Of a stretch of 19,970 nt of DNA, positions 6,135 to 13,573 are shown one piece after another. The position numbers and the translations under genes are program-made. Origin of the DNA: Treponema_C sp050937815 (GTDB lineage Bacteria; Spirochaetota; Spirochaetia; Treponematales; Treponemataceae); the NCBI RefSeq assembly GCF_050937815.1, contig NZ_JACDIJ010000021.1, positions 1-19,970 on the forward strand, written 5' to 3'. Positions within the stretch are counted from its first letter, which is position 1. Each line of letters opens with the position of its first letter. The notes under the pieces were generated by a model. The model did not search any database. It saw nothing but the letters and a program-made list of their open reading frames with translations, and was not told the origin of the DNA.

Positions 6135-7151
6135 TTACTGTTCTCCAACCTTTACGGGCATTCCGCCCATATTATGTGATTTTTGAGCTGCAAGTGCAAC
6201 CAAAACCGACTGTAAGCCGTCATAGGCACCGACAAAAACATCGGTGTTATTCAGGCATGCATCGACAAATTCCTCGGCTTCCCGAATATAGGAGTCGCGA
6301 TAGCGTTCCAAAAAGAAATGCAATAACTTTTCCTGTCTTATACCGCTACCGTTATACAAGACGGTATTGTTTTGCTTAAGATTATCGGCAATTATTTGAC
6401 CTTTCGAACCGAACACTTCTATTCTCTGGTCATAACCGTATGAAGATTGACGGCAATTATCGATAATACCCAAGCTTCCGTTTGCAAACCGAAGAGTAAC
6501 GACGCAGGTATCCGCATCGCCCGCTTTTCCGATAGCCGGATCAACCAAGCACGCACCCGCTGCGCTAACCTCCGTAATTTCACTGCCGCAAAGATAACGC
6601 ATCATGTCGAAATCATGAATTGTCATATCTGCATAAATGCCGCCGGAAGTCTTTATATATTCAATCGGCGGCGGAGCCGGATCCCGGGATGTGATTTTTA
6701 TAATACGAAGCTGTCCGAGTTCTCCCGATGATACGGCTTTTTTAATACGGCAATAATCAGGGTCAAACCGCTGATTAAATCCTACTTGATATTTAACGCC
6801 TTTTTTTTTAACAATGTCAAGTACCGATTTTATTTTATGTATGTCATAATCGATGGGTTTTTCACAAAAAATATGTTTTCCGGCTTTAGCGGCTTCCATT
6901 GAAATTTCCGAATGGGTATCGGTTGAAGAGCAGATAAACACCGCTTCAATTGCAGGATCCGCTAAAATTTCTTTATAATCGTCATAGACGGCCGGTATAT
7001 CGAGTAAGCGGGCAAGCTTTTGTGCTTCTTTTTTGTTTATATCGGAAAGGGCAACCGGTTTTGCCTTTGAAATCCGCCTCGCCAAATTTGAGGCATGAAG
7101 TTTGCCGATACGTCCGGCGCCGATAATACCGATTTTAAGACACTTATTCAT
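6135..7151 (-). CDS. iolG: Gfo/Idh/MocA oxidoreductase, probable myo-inositol 2-dehydrogenase
   Basis: A 338-residue NAD(P)-dependent oxidoreductase of the Gfo/Idh/MocA family. The N-terminal Rossmann fold has GIIGAGRIGKLHA (8-20). The family EKP motif supplies the catalytic lysine (Lys98). GFNQRFDPDY (124-133) and GGIYADMTIHDFDMMRYL (170-187) closely match inositol dehydrogenases, and Asp175 and His179 fall where IolG has its Asp/His active-site pair. Inositol is therefore the likely substrate, but related sugars or cyclitols cannot be excluded, because no other iol genes are present. AGGAGG lies just before the ATG. It is the first gene of a two-gene unit with malic enzyme. Confidence 0.85.
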   Translation of the reverse strand: MNKCLKIGIIGAGRIGKLHASNLARRISKAKPVALSDINKKEAQKLARLLDIPAVYDDYKEILADPAIEAVFICSSTDTHSEISMEAAKAGKHIFCEKPIDYDIHKIKSVLDIVKKKGVKYQVGFNQRFDPDYCRIKKAVSSGELGQLRIIKITSRDPAPPPIEYIKTSGGIYADMTIHDFDMMRYLCGSEITEVSAAGACLVDPAIGKAGDADTCVVTLRFANGSLGIIDNCRQSSYGYDQRIEVFGSKGQIIADNLKQNNTVLYNGSGIRQEKLLHFFLERYRDSYIREAEEFVDACLNNTDVFVGAYDGLQSVLVALAAQKSHNMGGMPVKVGEQ

Positions 7152-7246
7152 ATAGCCTCCTTACTCTAAAGCGGATTTTCGATTACCTTACGCCGGTATC
7201 ACGCGGTTTGCGGGGTTTCGGCAGAGGCATCCGCCCGACTGTTTTA

Positions 7247-7290
7247 CCGTATGTACGGAAATCGTTTGTGAAAACACATTCCCGTACATA
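7247..7290. repeat. Clustered inverted repeats between GGGtGRT gene and iolG
   Basis: TATGTACGG (7250-7258) and CCGTACATA (7282-7290) are a perfect 9-bp inverted repeat around 23 bases. Inside lies TGTG-AAAA-CACA (7267-7278). The left arm is also half of a near-palindrome, CCGTA-TG-TACGG (7247-7258). No T-run follows on either strand, so an operator for the iolG operon is as likely as a terminator. Confidence 0.55.
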
Positions 7291-7300
7291 GAGCTGTAAC

Positions 7301-8311
7301 TTATTTATTCATCGCCTGAGCAACGTCTACGGCAACGGCAACCGAAGCGCCTACCATCGGGTTATTGCCCATGCCTAAAAAACCCATCATTTCAACATGG
7401 GCGGGTACCGACGAAGAGCCGGCAAACTGGGCGTCCGAATGCATACGTCCCATCGTATCGGTCATACCGTAAGATGCGGGGCCGGCAGCCATATTGTCCG
7501 GATGCAGGGTACGTCCCGTGCCGCCGCCGGAAGCTACGGAAAAGTATTTTTTACCTTTTTCGTTGCATTCTTTTTTATACGTACCGGCAACGGGGTGCTG
7601 AAAGCGCGTCGGGTTTGTCGAGTTTCCGGTAATGGAAACGTCAACGCCTTCGCAGTGCATAACCGCGACACCCTCGCGAACATCGTCAACGCCGTAGCAT
7701 TTTACCTTTGCGCGTTCGCCGGAAGAATAAGGAATTTCTTTAACGATTTTCAATTCTCCAGTATAATAATCGAACTTTGTTTGTACATAGGTAAAGCCGT
7801 TAATGCGGCTGATAATTTGCGCGGCATCCTTTCCTAAGCCGTTTAAAATACAACGCAGGGGTTCTTTACGAACCTTATCGGCCTTTGCAGCAATTTTAAT
7901 GGCTCCTTCGGCGGCGGCAAAAGATTCGTGTCCCGCCAAAAAGCAAAAACACTTTGTTTCTTCGCGCAAAAGGCGGGCTGCAAGGTTTCCGTGTCCCAAA
8001 CCGACTTTGCGGTCTTCGGCGACGGAACCGGGTATGCAAAATGCTTGCAGCCCTATACCGATAGCCTCGGCGGCGGCATCGGCCGTTTTACAGCCTTTTT
8101 TAATTGCAATGGCCGCTCCGCATACATAGGCCCATTTTGCGTTTTCAAAAGCGATGGGTTGAGTTTCTTCAACCGTTTTATAGGGATTTATTCCGATTTT
8201 TTCACAAATCTCTTTTGCTTCTTCCAGCGAGGCGATGCCGTTTTCTTTTAAAACCTTAGTTACCTTATCGATACGGCGCTCGTAGCTTTCAAATGTTATT
8301 TTTTCGGCCAT
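7301..8311 (-). CDS. GGGtGRT family protein of unknown function
   Basis: A 336-residue protein carrying the diagnostic GGGTGRT motif at residues 262-268, after which the family is named. The motif is flanked by PTRFQHPVAGTYKKEC and the HPDNMAAGP segment. Other conserved-looking blocks are PGSVAEDRKVGLGHGNLAARLL (94-115) and GMGNNPMVGASVAVAVDVAQAM near the C-terminus. It has several cysteines (for example 92, 121, 123, 205, 220). No signal peptide is visible, so it is probably cytoplasmic. It starts three bases after the stop of the NifU/IscU-like scaffold gene, with an AAAGGAG ribosome site inside that gene. From memory the two families are commonly neighbours, which points to an iron-sulfur or sulfur-related role; the reaction is not known to me. 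Confidence 0.9.
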   Translation of the reverse strand: MAEKITFESYERRIDKVTKVLKENGIASLEEAKEICEKIGINPYKTVEETQPIAFENAKWAYVCGAAIAIKKGCKTADAAAEAIGIGLQAFCIPGSVAEDRKVGLGHGNLAARLLREETKCFCFLAGHESFAAAEGAIKIAAKADKVRKEPLRCILNGLGKDAAQIISRINGFTYVQTKFDYYTGELKIVKEIPYSSGERAKVKCYGVDDVREGVAVMHCEGVDVSITGNSTNPTRFQHPVAGTYKKECNEKGKKYFSVASGGGTGRTLHPDNMAAGPASYGMTDTMGRMHSDAQFAGSSSVPAHVEMMGFLGMGNNPMVGASVAVAVDVAQAMNK

Positions 8312-8314
8312 ATG

Positions 8315-9016
8315 TTACTCCTTTCTCGGATCAATCAATTTAACCGCACCCTGCTCTTCGGTTGTGCGTCCGTATTGTCCGCGCGCTTTTTCCATAGCAG
8401 TTGCAGGATCGTCGCCGTTTTTAATAAAATCCATCATTTTTCCGAAATGAATAAACTTATAACCGATAACGGCGCCGTCCTTATCGACTGCAACCTTTTC
8501 GACATAGCCTTCGGCCATTTCCAAGTAGCGCGGGCCGGTTTTTGATGTGGCAAACATCGTTCCTACTTGCGAGCGCAAGCCCTTACCTAAATCCTCAAGG
8601 GAAGCACCGATAACCAAGCCGCCGTCGCTGAATGCCGACTGAGTTCGTCCGTATACGATTTGCAAAAACAATTCGCGCATCGCCGTATTGATTGCGTCGC
8701 ATACCAAGTCGGTATTCAAAGCTTCGATAATCGTTTTACCGATAAGAATCTCGCAAGCCATAGCCGCCGAATGGGTCATACCCGAACAACCGATTGTTTC
8801 CACCAAAGCTTCATGAATGACTCCGTCCTTGACATTCAATGTAAGCTTGCAAGCTCCTTGTTGAGGGGCGCACCAGCCGATACCGTGGGTAAAGCCCGAT
8901 ATGTCCTTTACCTCTTTTGCCTGAACCCACTTTCCTTCTTCGGGAATAGGCGCCGGACCATGACAGGCGGCCTTCGCTAAAGGGCACATGTGTTCCACTT
9001 CTGCAGAATATACCAT
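8315..9016 (-). CDS. NifU/IscU-like iron-sulfur cluster assembly scaffold protein
   Basis: A 233-residue cytoplasmic protein whose residues about 45-110 resemble IscU/NifU-N. The segment CAPQQGACKLTLNVKDG is followed by TIGCSGMTHSAAMACEILIGKT, which parallels the IscU block GCGSAIASSS...GK. Cys77 corresponds to the second IscU ligand and Cys106 is a candidate third. The first ligand region has Cys49 and Cys56 in shifted positions. Extra N-terminal cysteines (11 and 18) and a roughly 100-residue C-terminal extension separate it from ordinary IscU. No cysteine desulfurase or ferredoxin gene adjoins it. AGGAG precedes the ATG. It forms an operon with the GGGtGRT gene three bases downstream. Confidence 0.85.
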   Translation of the reverse strand: MVYSAEVEHMCPLAKAACHGPAPIPEEGKWVQAKEVKDISGFTHGIGWCAPQQGACKLTLNVKDGVIHEALVETIGCSGMTHSAAMACEILIGKTIIEALNTDLVCDAINTAMRELFLQIVYGRTQSAFSDGGLVIGASLEDLGKGLRSQVGTMFATSKTGPRYLEMAEGYVEKVAVDKDGAVIGYKFIHFGKMMDFIKNGDDPATAMEKARGQYGRTTEEQGAVKLIDPRKE

Positions 9017-9064
9017 TTTTGTCTCCTATAAAAATGTTATGAATACTATATAAAATCGGAAATA

Positions 9065-9093
9065 AAATTACTAGAGTTCTCATGCACGGACAA
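9065..9093 (-). promoter_or_regulatory. Putative promoter for the scaffold-GGGtGRT operon
   Basis: On the minus strand, TTGTCC (plus 9088-9093) and TAATTT (9065-9070) are spaced by 17 bases. The -35 box lies inside an arm of the long inverted repeat 9083-9128. The boxes are imperfect and the leader would be about 40 nt. Confidence 0.4.
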
Positions 9094-9128
9094 ACATAAA
9101 AATTCGATTTTTACCCTTTGTCCGTGCA
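9083..9128 (-). terminator. Long inverted repeat after the chemoreceptor gene
   Basis: TGCACGGACAAA (9083-9094) and TTTGTCCGTGCA (9117-9128) pair perfectly over 12 bp. A nested TAAAAAT/ATTTTTA stem (9097-9103 and 9107-9113) closes on TCG. It begins 7 bases after the mcp stop, the position expected of a terminator, but no T-tract follows on the minus strand. It also overlaps the -35 region of the next operon, so it may be an operator instead. Confidence 0.5.
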
Positions 9129-9134
9129 AGGAGC

Positions 9135-11318
9135 TTATACTTTAAACTTCTTTACTTCGGCGGCAAGATTATTTATGCTTTCTTTATTTTTTTGTGTAAT
9201 TTCACGAACTTCCTGCACCGCTTTATTGATTTCGTTGGATCCGGCAGACATTTCACTCATACTGTTCGTAATCATTTGCGTCAGGCTGTCAAGCTTATCC
9301 ACTTCTTGGGCAGCATTCCGCCCGCCGGTCATCATTTCGGCAGAACCGTCGGAAACTTCAACCGTTACCCTGTTAATATCCCGTATAGCGGTTAAAACTT
9401 CACGGCTTGCACTGCCCTGCTCTCGCATCGCTTCGGTTAATTGATTACTCATCATTTTAACTTGCTCGGATAAGGTGAAAATCGTCGTAAACTTTTCTTC
9501 AACGGTTTTTGCCGCTGCCGATAAAAGCTCTATTTCACCGCTGAGAACTTTTAATGTTGCGGTAATCGTTTTACCCTGCGAACTTGATTCTTCCGCAAGT
9601 TTTCTTATTTCATCGGCAACAACCGCAAAGCCTTTGCCGGCTTCTCCGGCATGAGCGGCTTCAATAGCGGCATTCATCGCCAAAAGATTGGTTTGACTTG
9701 CAATATGCTGAATAACGCTTGAAGCTTCCAAAAGGCTTCCCGACTCTTCGGCAATCCGCTGAGTAACGCCGCCGGCCGTTGCAATCGTATCCTTGCCGTC
9801 GGAAGTTGCGGTTGCAAGCGTTTTAATCACACCGTCGGTTTTTTCAAGCGTTTGAGAAATAGAACCGATATTTGCAACCATCTGTTCTATCGCCGAAGAA
9901 GATTGAGCGACGCTTGCCGCCTGCATTTCGATGCTTTCGTTAAGCTGCTGTATCGTATGCATAATTTCTTCAACGGTCGCCGACGTTTCCGACACACTGG
10001 CGGCTTGGGTCACTACTTGCTGTTTTACACCTTCAATATTTGCAGTTATTTCATTTACGGCACTGGCGGTTTGCGTCATATTGCTTGCCAGTTCGCCGCC
10101 GATTTCCTGCATCATATCGGCATTCGTACCGACGGTTTTAATTGCCGTCCTAATTTTTTCCATCGTTTCGTTAAAATAGCGGGCAATATTAACGATTTCC
10201 GAAATACCGGAAAGCGGCAAACGCACCGTTAAATCGCCTTCCCCTTGAGCAATGTCGCGCAAAACCGCAACGATTTTTTCAAGCGGCTTAATAAAGTATT
10301 TGAGAACCAACCATACAACCGGAATACAAAACAGCAAAATGCAGATAAGGGTTATAATAAGATTCCGTAACACCCTGCGGCCGATCGATTCGAATTCTTT
10401 TTGTTCAATAACGGAAATATACTTCCATCCCAACTGCGAATTGGGGGATTCGGTACTGCACAACACATATTTTACGCCGGAAATACTGCCGCGTATATGT
10501 TTTTGCATACCGTTTTTTAAAGCGGACGCATAAAGCGCTTGTTCATCTATACTTTTTCCTACAAGCTCATCTTTTTTCGGATGCGCTATAACCGTATCGT
10601 TTTTATCTACTATGATAATGTAACCCGTTTCTCCGATACTTGTATTTTGAACGACTTCTTTAAGATACGACAAATCTACGGAAGTGGATAAAACGCCTTT
10701 CAGTTTGTCGCCGTCAAGTATTTTATCGGTAATTTCAAGGGATAATTCATTTGCGGAAGAAATATAGAGGTCGGAAAGTACTTGGCGGTTTGCGCTTAAC
10801 GCACAATTTTTATACCAACTTCGAGTACGAACATCATAACCTGCCGCACGATCTTTTACCGGATACATAAGAATCCCGCCGTCACTTTCGGTGCCGACGG
10901 TTAAATACGTAACGGACGGAAACGCTTCTACAAACTTTTGAAACATATCGTACAGCGCCCGCTCTTCTTTTCCGAAACGTTCCGGCAGCATACGAACCGT
11001 ATTTTCGGGCGTTTCGGCTTTCAGATTTACATAAGAAGTGATTTTTCCGTCGGCTTGTACAATCGGTTCGGTACGGACAAGCGCCGTATTCAAATCCTTT
11101 AAATTTTCAATTAAATCATTTACATGGGTGTCTATCCCGTAAACTTTTTCATTCATTTTTAGATTGTAATTTGCATAACTTTCATTCAATGCGCGAATAT
11201 AGTTAAAGATACCAACGGTTAATGCCGGTACAACGGCTAAAGCCGTAATAAGCATTACCGAACCGTATCTGTACCGCGATTTTCTTTCCGCCGCTTTTAC
11301 AGTACTTTTTGTTTCCAT
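9135..11318 (-). CDS. Methyl-accepting chemotaxis protein with dCache sensor
   Basis: A 727-residue transmembrane chemoreceptor. Transmembrane segments lie at about residues 21-41 and 319-342. Between them is a periplasmic dCache_1 domain with YDVRTRSWY (161-169), Tyr185 and Asp215, matching the amino-acid-binding pattern YxxxxRxWY...Y...D. A HAMP domain (about 343-394) and a long coiled-coil signalling domain follow; its CheA/CheW-binding tip includes SQTNLLAMNAAIEAAHAGEAGKGFAVVADEIR (from about 541). No C-terminal CheR-binding pentapeptide is present. The frame is open to 11387, but ATG 11316-11318 has AAAGGA upstream, and the likely promoter lies inside the longer reading. It is monocistronic and ends before the inverted repeat at 9083-9128. 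Confidence 0.96.
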   Translation of the reverse strand: METKSTVKAAERKSRYRYGSVMLITALAVVPALTVGIFNYIRALNESYANYNLKMNEKVYGIDTHVNDLIENLKDLNTALVRTEPIVQADGKITSYVNLKAETPENTVRMLPERFGKEERALYDMFQKFVEAFPSVTYLTVGTESDGGILMYPVKDRAAGYDVRTRSWYKNCALSANRQVLSDLYISSANELSLEITDKILDGDKLKGVLSTSVDLSYLKEVVQNTSIGETGYIIIVDKNDTVIAHPKKDELVGKSIDEQALYASALKNGMQKHIRGSISGVKYVLCSTESPNSQLGWKYISVIEQKEFESIGRRVLRNLIITLICILLFCIPVVWLVLKYFIKPLEKIVAVLRDIAQGEGDLTVRLPLSGISEIVNIARYFNETMEKIRTAIKTVGTNADMMQEIGGELASNMTQTASAVNEITANIEGVKQQVVTQAASVSETSATVEEIMHTIQQLNESIEMQAASVAQSSSAIEQMVANIGSISQTLEKTDGVIKTLATATSDGKDTIATAGGVTQRIAEESGSLLEASSVIQHIASQTNLLAMNAAIEAAHAGEAGKGFAVVADEIRKLAEESSSQGKTITATLKVLSGEIELLSAAAKTVEEKFTTIFTLSEQVKMMSNQLTEAMREQGSASREVLTAIRDINRVTVEVSDGSAEMMTGGRNAAQEVDKLDSLTQMITNSMSEMSAGSNEINKAVQEVREITQKNKESINNLAAEVKKFKV

Positions 11319-11360
11319 AATTCTATCCTTTGGTGAATACAATAGTGTTATGAATAAGAG

Positions 11361-11387
11361 ATTATAGCAAAATTCATAAAATATCAA
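11361..11387 (-). promoter_or_regulatory. Promoter for the chemoreceptor gene
   Basis: On the minus strand there is an extended -10 box, TGC-TATAAT (TATAAT at plus 11361-11366, with TGC at 11367-11369). TTGATA (11382-11387) lies 15 bases upstream. The short spacer is tolerable for an extended -10 promoter. Transcription would begin near 11354, inside the longest open frame, which supports the start at 11318. Confidence 0.55.
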
Positions 11388-11445
11388 GATAAAGGTATGT
11401 GTTTAAAAACAGGTAAAACTATAGGTGAAAATATTAATGAGGAAA

Positions 11446-11727
11446 TTATTCTTGCGAGGAATCGGCAGCACTGCCCCAAACCGGCCGGGCAGACACAACA
11501 TCGCCGTACAAGCTGTGTACGCTTTCGGTTTCCGATAATTTTATTATATCAGACAGACTTTCTTCCAGTGCAATCGAAACTTTTTCCAAGGTTGAAAAGG
11601 TCGGACTGATAAGATCATTTTCCAAGCGATATACATATCCTTTGTTTAAGCCCGCTCTGGAACATAATTCATTTTTGGATATGCCTTTTTTTAAACGGAT
11701 GCGGCGCAAAGTTTTTCCGATATTCAT
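11446..11727 (-). CDS. Small XRE-family helix-turn-helix regulator
   Basis: A 93-residue protein with one Cro/cI-type HTH domain at residues 3-62. The recognition part is ISKNELCSRAGLNKGYVYRLENDLISPTFSTLEKVSIAL. A polar 30-residue tail follows, without a known domain. No clear Shine-Dalgarno sequence precedes ATG 11725-11727. Two CAGTAT copies nine bases apart (11744-11749 and 11753-11758) lie just upstream and could be an autoregulatory site, though this is only a guess. It lies between pdxK and the chemoreceptor gene on the same strand, but both neighbours have their own promoter, so a shared function is not implied. Confidence 0.82.
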   Translation of the reverse strand: MNIGKTLRRIRLKKGISKNELCSRAGLNKGYVYRLENDLISPTFSTLEKVSIALEESLSDIIKLSETESVHSLYGDVVSARPVWGSAADSSQE

Positions 11728-11808
11728 GCACGTATTTTAGCAACAGTATTTTCAGTATATAATTATGCATCTTTGCACACCTGCTTTTACCCGGAAGGGG
11801 GCGCAGCA

Positions 11809-12624
11809 TTAAAAAGCTTTACGCCATGCGGAAGGATTGCCCGGGCCGACCCATCGATTCAATTGAAAAGATGCGCTTAAGCTTTCCGTAATAAATTTTT
11901 TGGCAAGTAAAACCGCTTCACGCACGGAAAAAGAGCGCGCAAGACCTGCGGTAACGGCGGCGGCAACCGTACAGCCGGCTCCGTGTGTCCATTCGGTTGC
12001 AATAAGCGGGCTTTCTATAAATTCGGCCGATGTACCGTCGTAAAAAAGATCCGAAGCGCAGGATAAGCCGGAAGCTGCGGCAAGCTTGGAACCGCCTTTT
12101 ATAAAAACGTTTTTCGCTCCCTTATCCGCAATAATGCGCGCCGCCGTTTCCATTTGTTCTTTTGTAGTGATTTCATCCGTACCGGCAAGCTGCGCAGCTT
12201 CAAACAGATTCGGCGTAACCACAGTACACAGGGGCAGCAGTTTTTTTTCAAGATCGCGGTTTAATTCCGGATGCAAAGCTTCTCCCGCCCCCTTACACAC
12301 CATAACCGGATCCAAAACATAGGTACGGTTTTTGTGCGCACTTATGTATTCGCGCGCAAGTTCTATCGCATAGGAGCTGCCGAGCATTCCCGTTTTAACG
12401 GCATCGGGTCCTATACCCGCAAAAATCGTTTCCAGCTGCGCGCGCAGCACTTTTTCTTCAAGGGGAAAAACCGCATGCGCCCAATTATTGTGCGGATCCA
12501 TTGTCGCAATCAGAGTAACGGCGGCCATACCGTATACGCCGTATTCTTCAAATGTTTTTAAATCCGCTTCCAAACCGGCACCGCCGGAAGCGTCGGAACC
12601 GGCAATAGTTGCTGCTTTAATCAT
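11809..12624 (-). CDS. pdxK: Pyridoxal/pyridoxine kinase of the ThiD fold (dual-cysteine type)
   Basis: A 271-residue ribokinase-fold enzyme that phosphorylates B6 vitamers and possibly hydroxymethylpyrimidine. The N-terminal GSDASGGAGLEADLKTFEEYGVYG (9-32) is shared with ThiD. DPVMVCKGAGEALHP with Cys110 and the lid/anion-hole motif HGAGCT with Cys218 instead match the CC-type pyridoxal kinases of Firmicutes, such as Staphylococcus aureus PdxK, where the two cysteines take part in catalysis. ThiD proper usually has DPVMVAKGG. No thiamine genes lie nearby, which also favours vitamin B6 salvage. AGAGGTG precedes the ATG, and a promoter lies at 12652-12680. No terminator is evident. Confidence 0.85.
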   Translation of the reverse strand: MIKAATIAGSDASGGAGLEADLKTFEEYGVYGMAAVTLIATMDPHNNWAHAVFPLEEKVLRAQLETIFAGIGPDAVKTGMLGSSYAIELAREYISAHKNRTYVLDPVMVCKGAGEALHPELNRDLEKKLLPLCTVVTPNLFEAAQLAGTDEITTKEQMETAARIIADKGAKNVFIKGGSKLAAASGLSCASDLFYDGTSAEFIESPLIATEWTHGAGCTVAAAVTAGLARSFSVREAVLLAKKFITESLSASFQLNRWVGPGNPSAWRKAF

Positions 12625-12651
12625 AATTCACCTCTTTCGGAATATACCTGT

Positions 12652-12680
12652 ATTATACACAAAATTGTAAGATACGGCAA
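12652..12680 (-). promoter_or_regulatory. Promoter for pdxK
   Basis: On the minus strand, TTGCCG (plus 12675-12680) and a perfect TATAAT (12652-12657) are 17 bases apart, giving a leader of about 20 nt with AGAGGTG before the pdxK ATG. It lies in the 76-base gap after the methyltransferase stop. Confidence 0.65.
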
Positions 12681-12700
12681 TAAAGAGGCTGCAGCCTGCG

Positions 12701-13432
12701 TTATTTTTGTGCCGTGTAAATTGTTGCAAATTCGCGCATATCGCTTTTTGTACGCCGGAAATCGGAATATGCGTGCATATCCGCAAAGCCCGTACTTTTT
12801 AAAAAATCGTATATTTCTTTTTGCTTTAGCGGTAAAAGAAGGGTGCGCTCGCAAAACGTTCGGTTTCGGAGTTTATCGGTAAATTCGATAACAAAGCCGA
12901 TTTTTTCGCCCGAAGGAAATTCGTATTTTCTTTTAAAGATAAAATCGGCGGTTTCGATTGTTTTAAAATCGACTTTTTGTTCGGCAAGAATTATATCGTA
13001 ATTCAATATTTGAAAAATAAAGGTACCGCCGCAGGCAAGATTTTTATACACGGAAGAAAAAAAAGCAGATACTTCATCTTTGTTTTCGAGATGTACGAGG
13101 GTATTGCCGAAACACAAAACCGCATCAAAGATTCCGAACGTGCTTAAAGAGCGCATATCGGCGGTATAAAATTCGGGTGCTTGTTCGGCGCAAAAACGGC
13201 GAACCGCCTCTTTTGCAGCTTTTTGTGCGCGCACAATCATAGCGGTATTTAAATCGACGCCGACCGTTTTATAGCCGGCTTTGCACAGTTCAAAAGCAAG
13301 CTCGCCTGTCGCACAGCCTGCATCAAAAACTCGGGCGCCGGGTGCAAAAAAACTTTGCACAAAGGCGGTTTTTTCTTTTTCAAGCGGGAAAATCCGTTCG
13401 TAATTGGCGGCAATAGAATCGTACATATTCAT
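12701..13432 (-). CDS. Class I SAM-dependent methyltransferase
   Basis: A 243-residue Rossmann-fold methyltransferase of unknown substrate. Motif I, VFDAGCATGE, is at residues 35-44. The acidic motif II is GVDLN (58-62). ADMRSL (91-96) and FDAVLCFGNTLVHL (102-115) are the motif III/IV regions. The C-terminal half has a beta-rich insertion ending in DFLKSTGFADMHAYSDF, typical of small-molecule methyltransferases. No Shine-Dalgarno sequence is visible. A perfect TATAAT (13433-13438) touches the first ATG, so the in-frame ATG at 13424-13426 may be the true start of a leaderless message. It is transcribed away from the lipoprotein pair. Confidence 0.88.
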   Translation of the reverse strand: MNMYDSIAANYERIFPLEKEKTAFVQSFFAPGARVFDAGCATGELAFELCKAGYKTVGVDLNTAMIVRAQKAAKEAVRRFCAEQAPEFYTADMRSLSTFGIFDAVLCFGNTLVHLENKDEVSAFFSSVYKNLACGGTFIFQILNYDIILAEQKVDFKTIETADFIFKRKYEFPSGEKIGFVIEFTDKLRNRTFCERTLLLPLKQKEIYDFLKSTGFADMHAYSDFRRTKSDMREFATIYTAQK

Positions 13433-13461
13433 ATTATAAATATACGATATTTTTATCCGAA
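13433..13461 (-). promoter_or_regulatory. Possible promoter for a leaderless methyltransferase message
   Basis: On the minus strand, TATAAT (13433-13438) follows TTCGGA (13456-13461) after 17 bases. A start 7 bases on falls at about 13426, exactly the second in-frame ATG. The -35 match is poor. Confidence 0.35.
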
Positions 13462-13518
13462 AAAAAAGACATCCTTGTCCGAAAACCGGTCTTTTAAGCC
13501 GTAATCTGCCGCCTTATA

Positions 13519-13547
13519 TTGAAAGAATAATAATTTATTGATAGTAT
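13519..13547 (+). promoter_or_regulatory. Promoter for the lipoprotein operon
   Basis: TTGAAA (13519-13524) and TAGTAT (13542-13547) are separated by 17 bases, in an AT-rich gap between divergent genes. Transcription would start near 13554 and leave a leader of about 20 nt containing AAGGA. Confidence 0.6.
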
Positions 13548-13573
13548 GAATTTTATTAAGGATATTTTTGAAT

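Noticed and set aside
7397..7837. 146-residue open frame opposite the GGGtGRT gene
   Set aside because: It is antisense to a conserved gene, with arginine- and glycine-rich composition typical of a shadow frame.
11319..11387. N-terminal extension of the chemoreceptor by 23 residues
   Set aside because: The TATAAT box at 11361-11366 lies inside it, and a good ribosome site precedes ATG 11318.
11809..12624. Annotation as ThiD (HMP/HMP-P kinase)
   Set aside because: DPVMVCKG and HGAGCT carry the two cysteines of CC-type pyridoxal kinases, and no thiamine genes are nearby; dual activity remains possible.
13464..13495. AAAAGAC...GTCTTTT stem with a following T-run on the minus strand
   Set aside because: The stem is mostly A-T with an 18-base loop, and no minus-strand gene lies upstream to terminate, so I did not call it a terminator.
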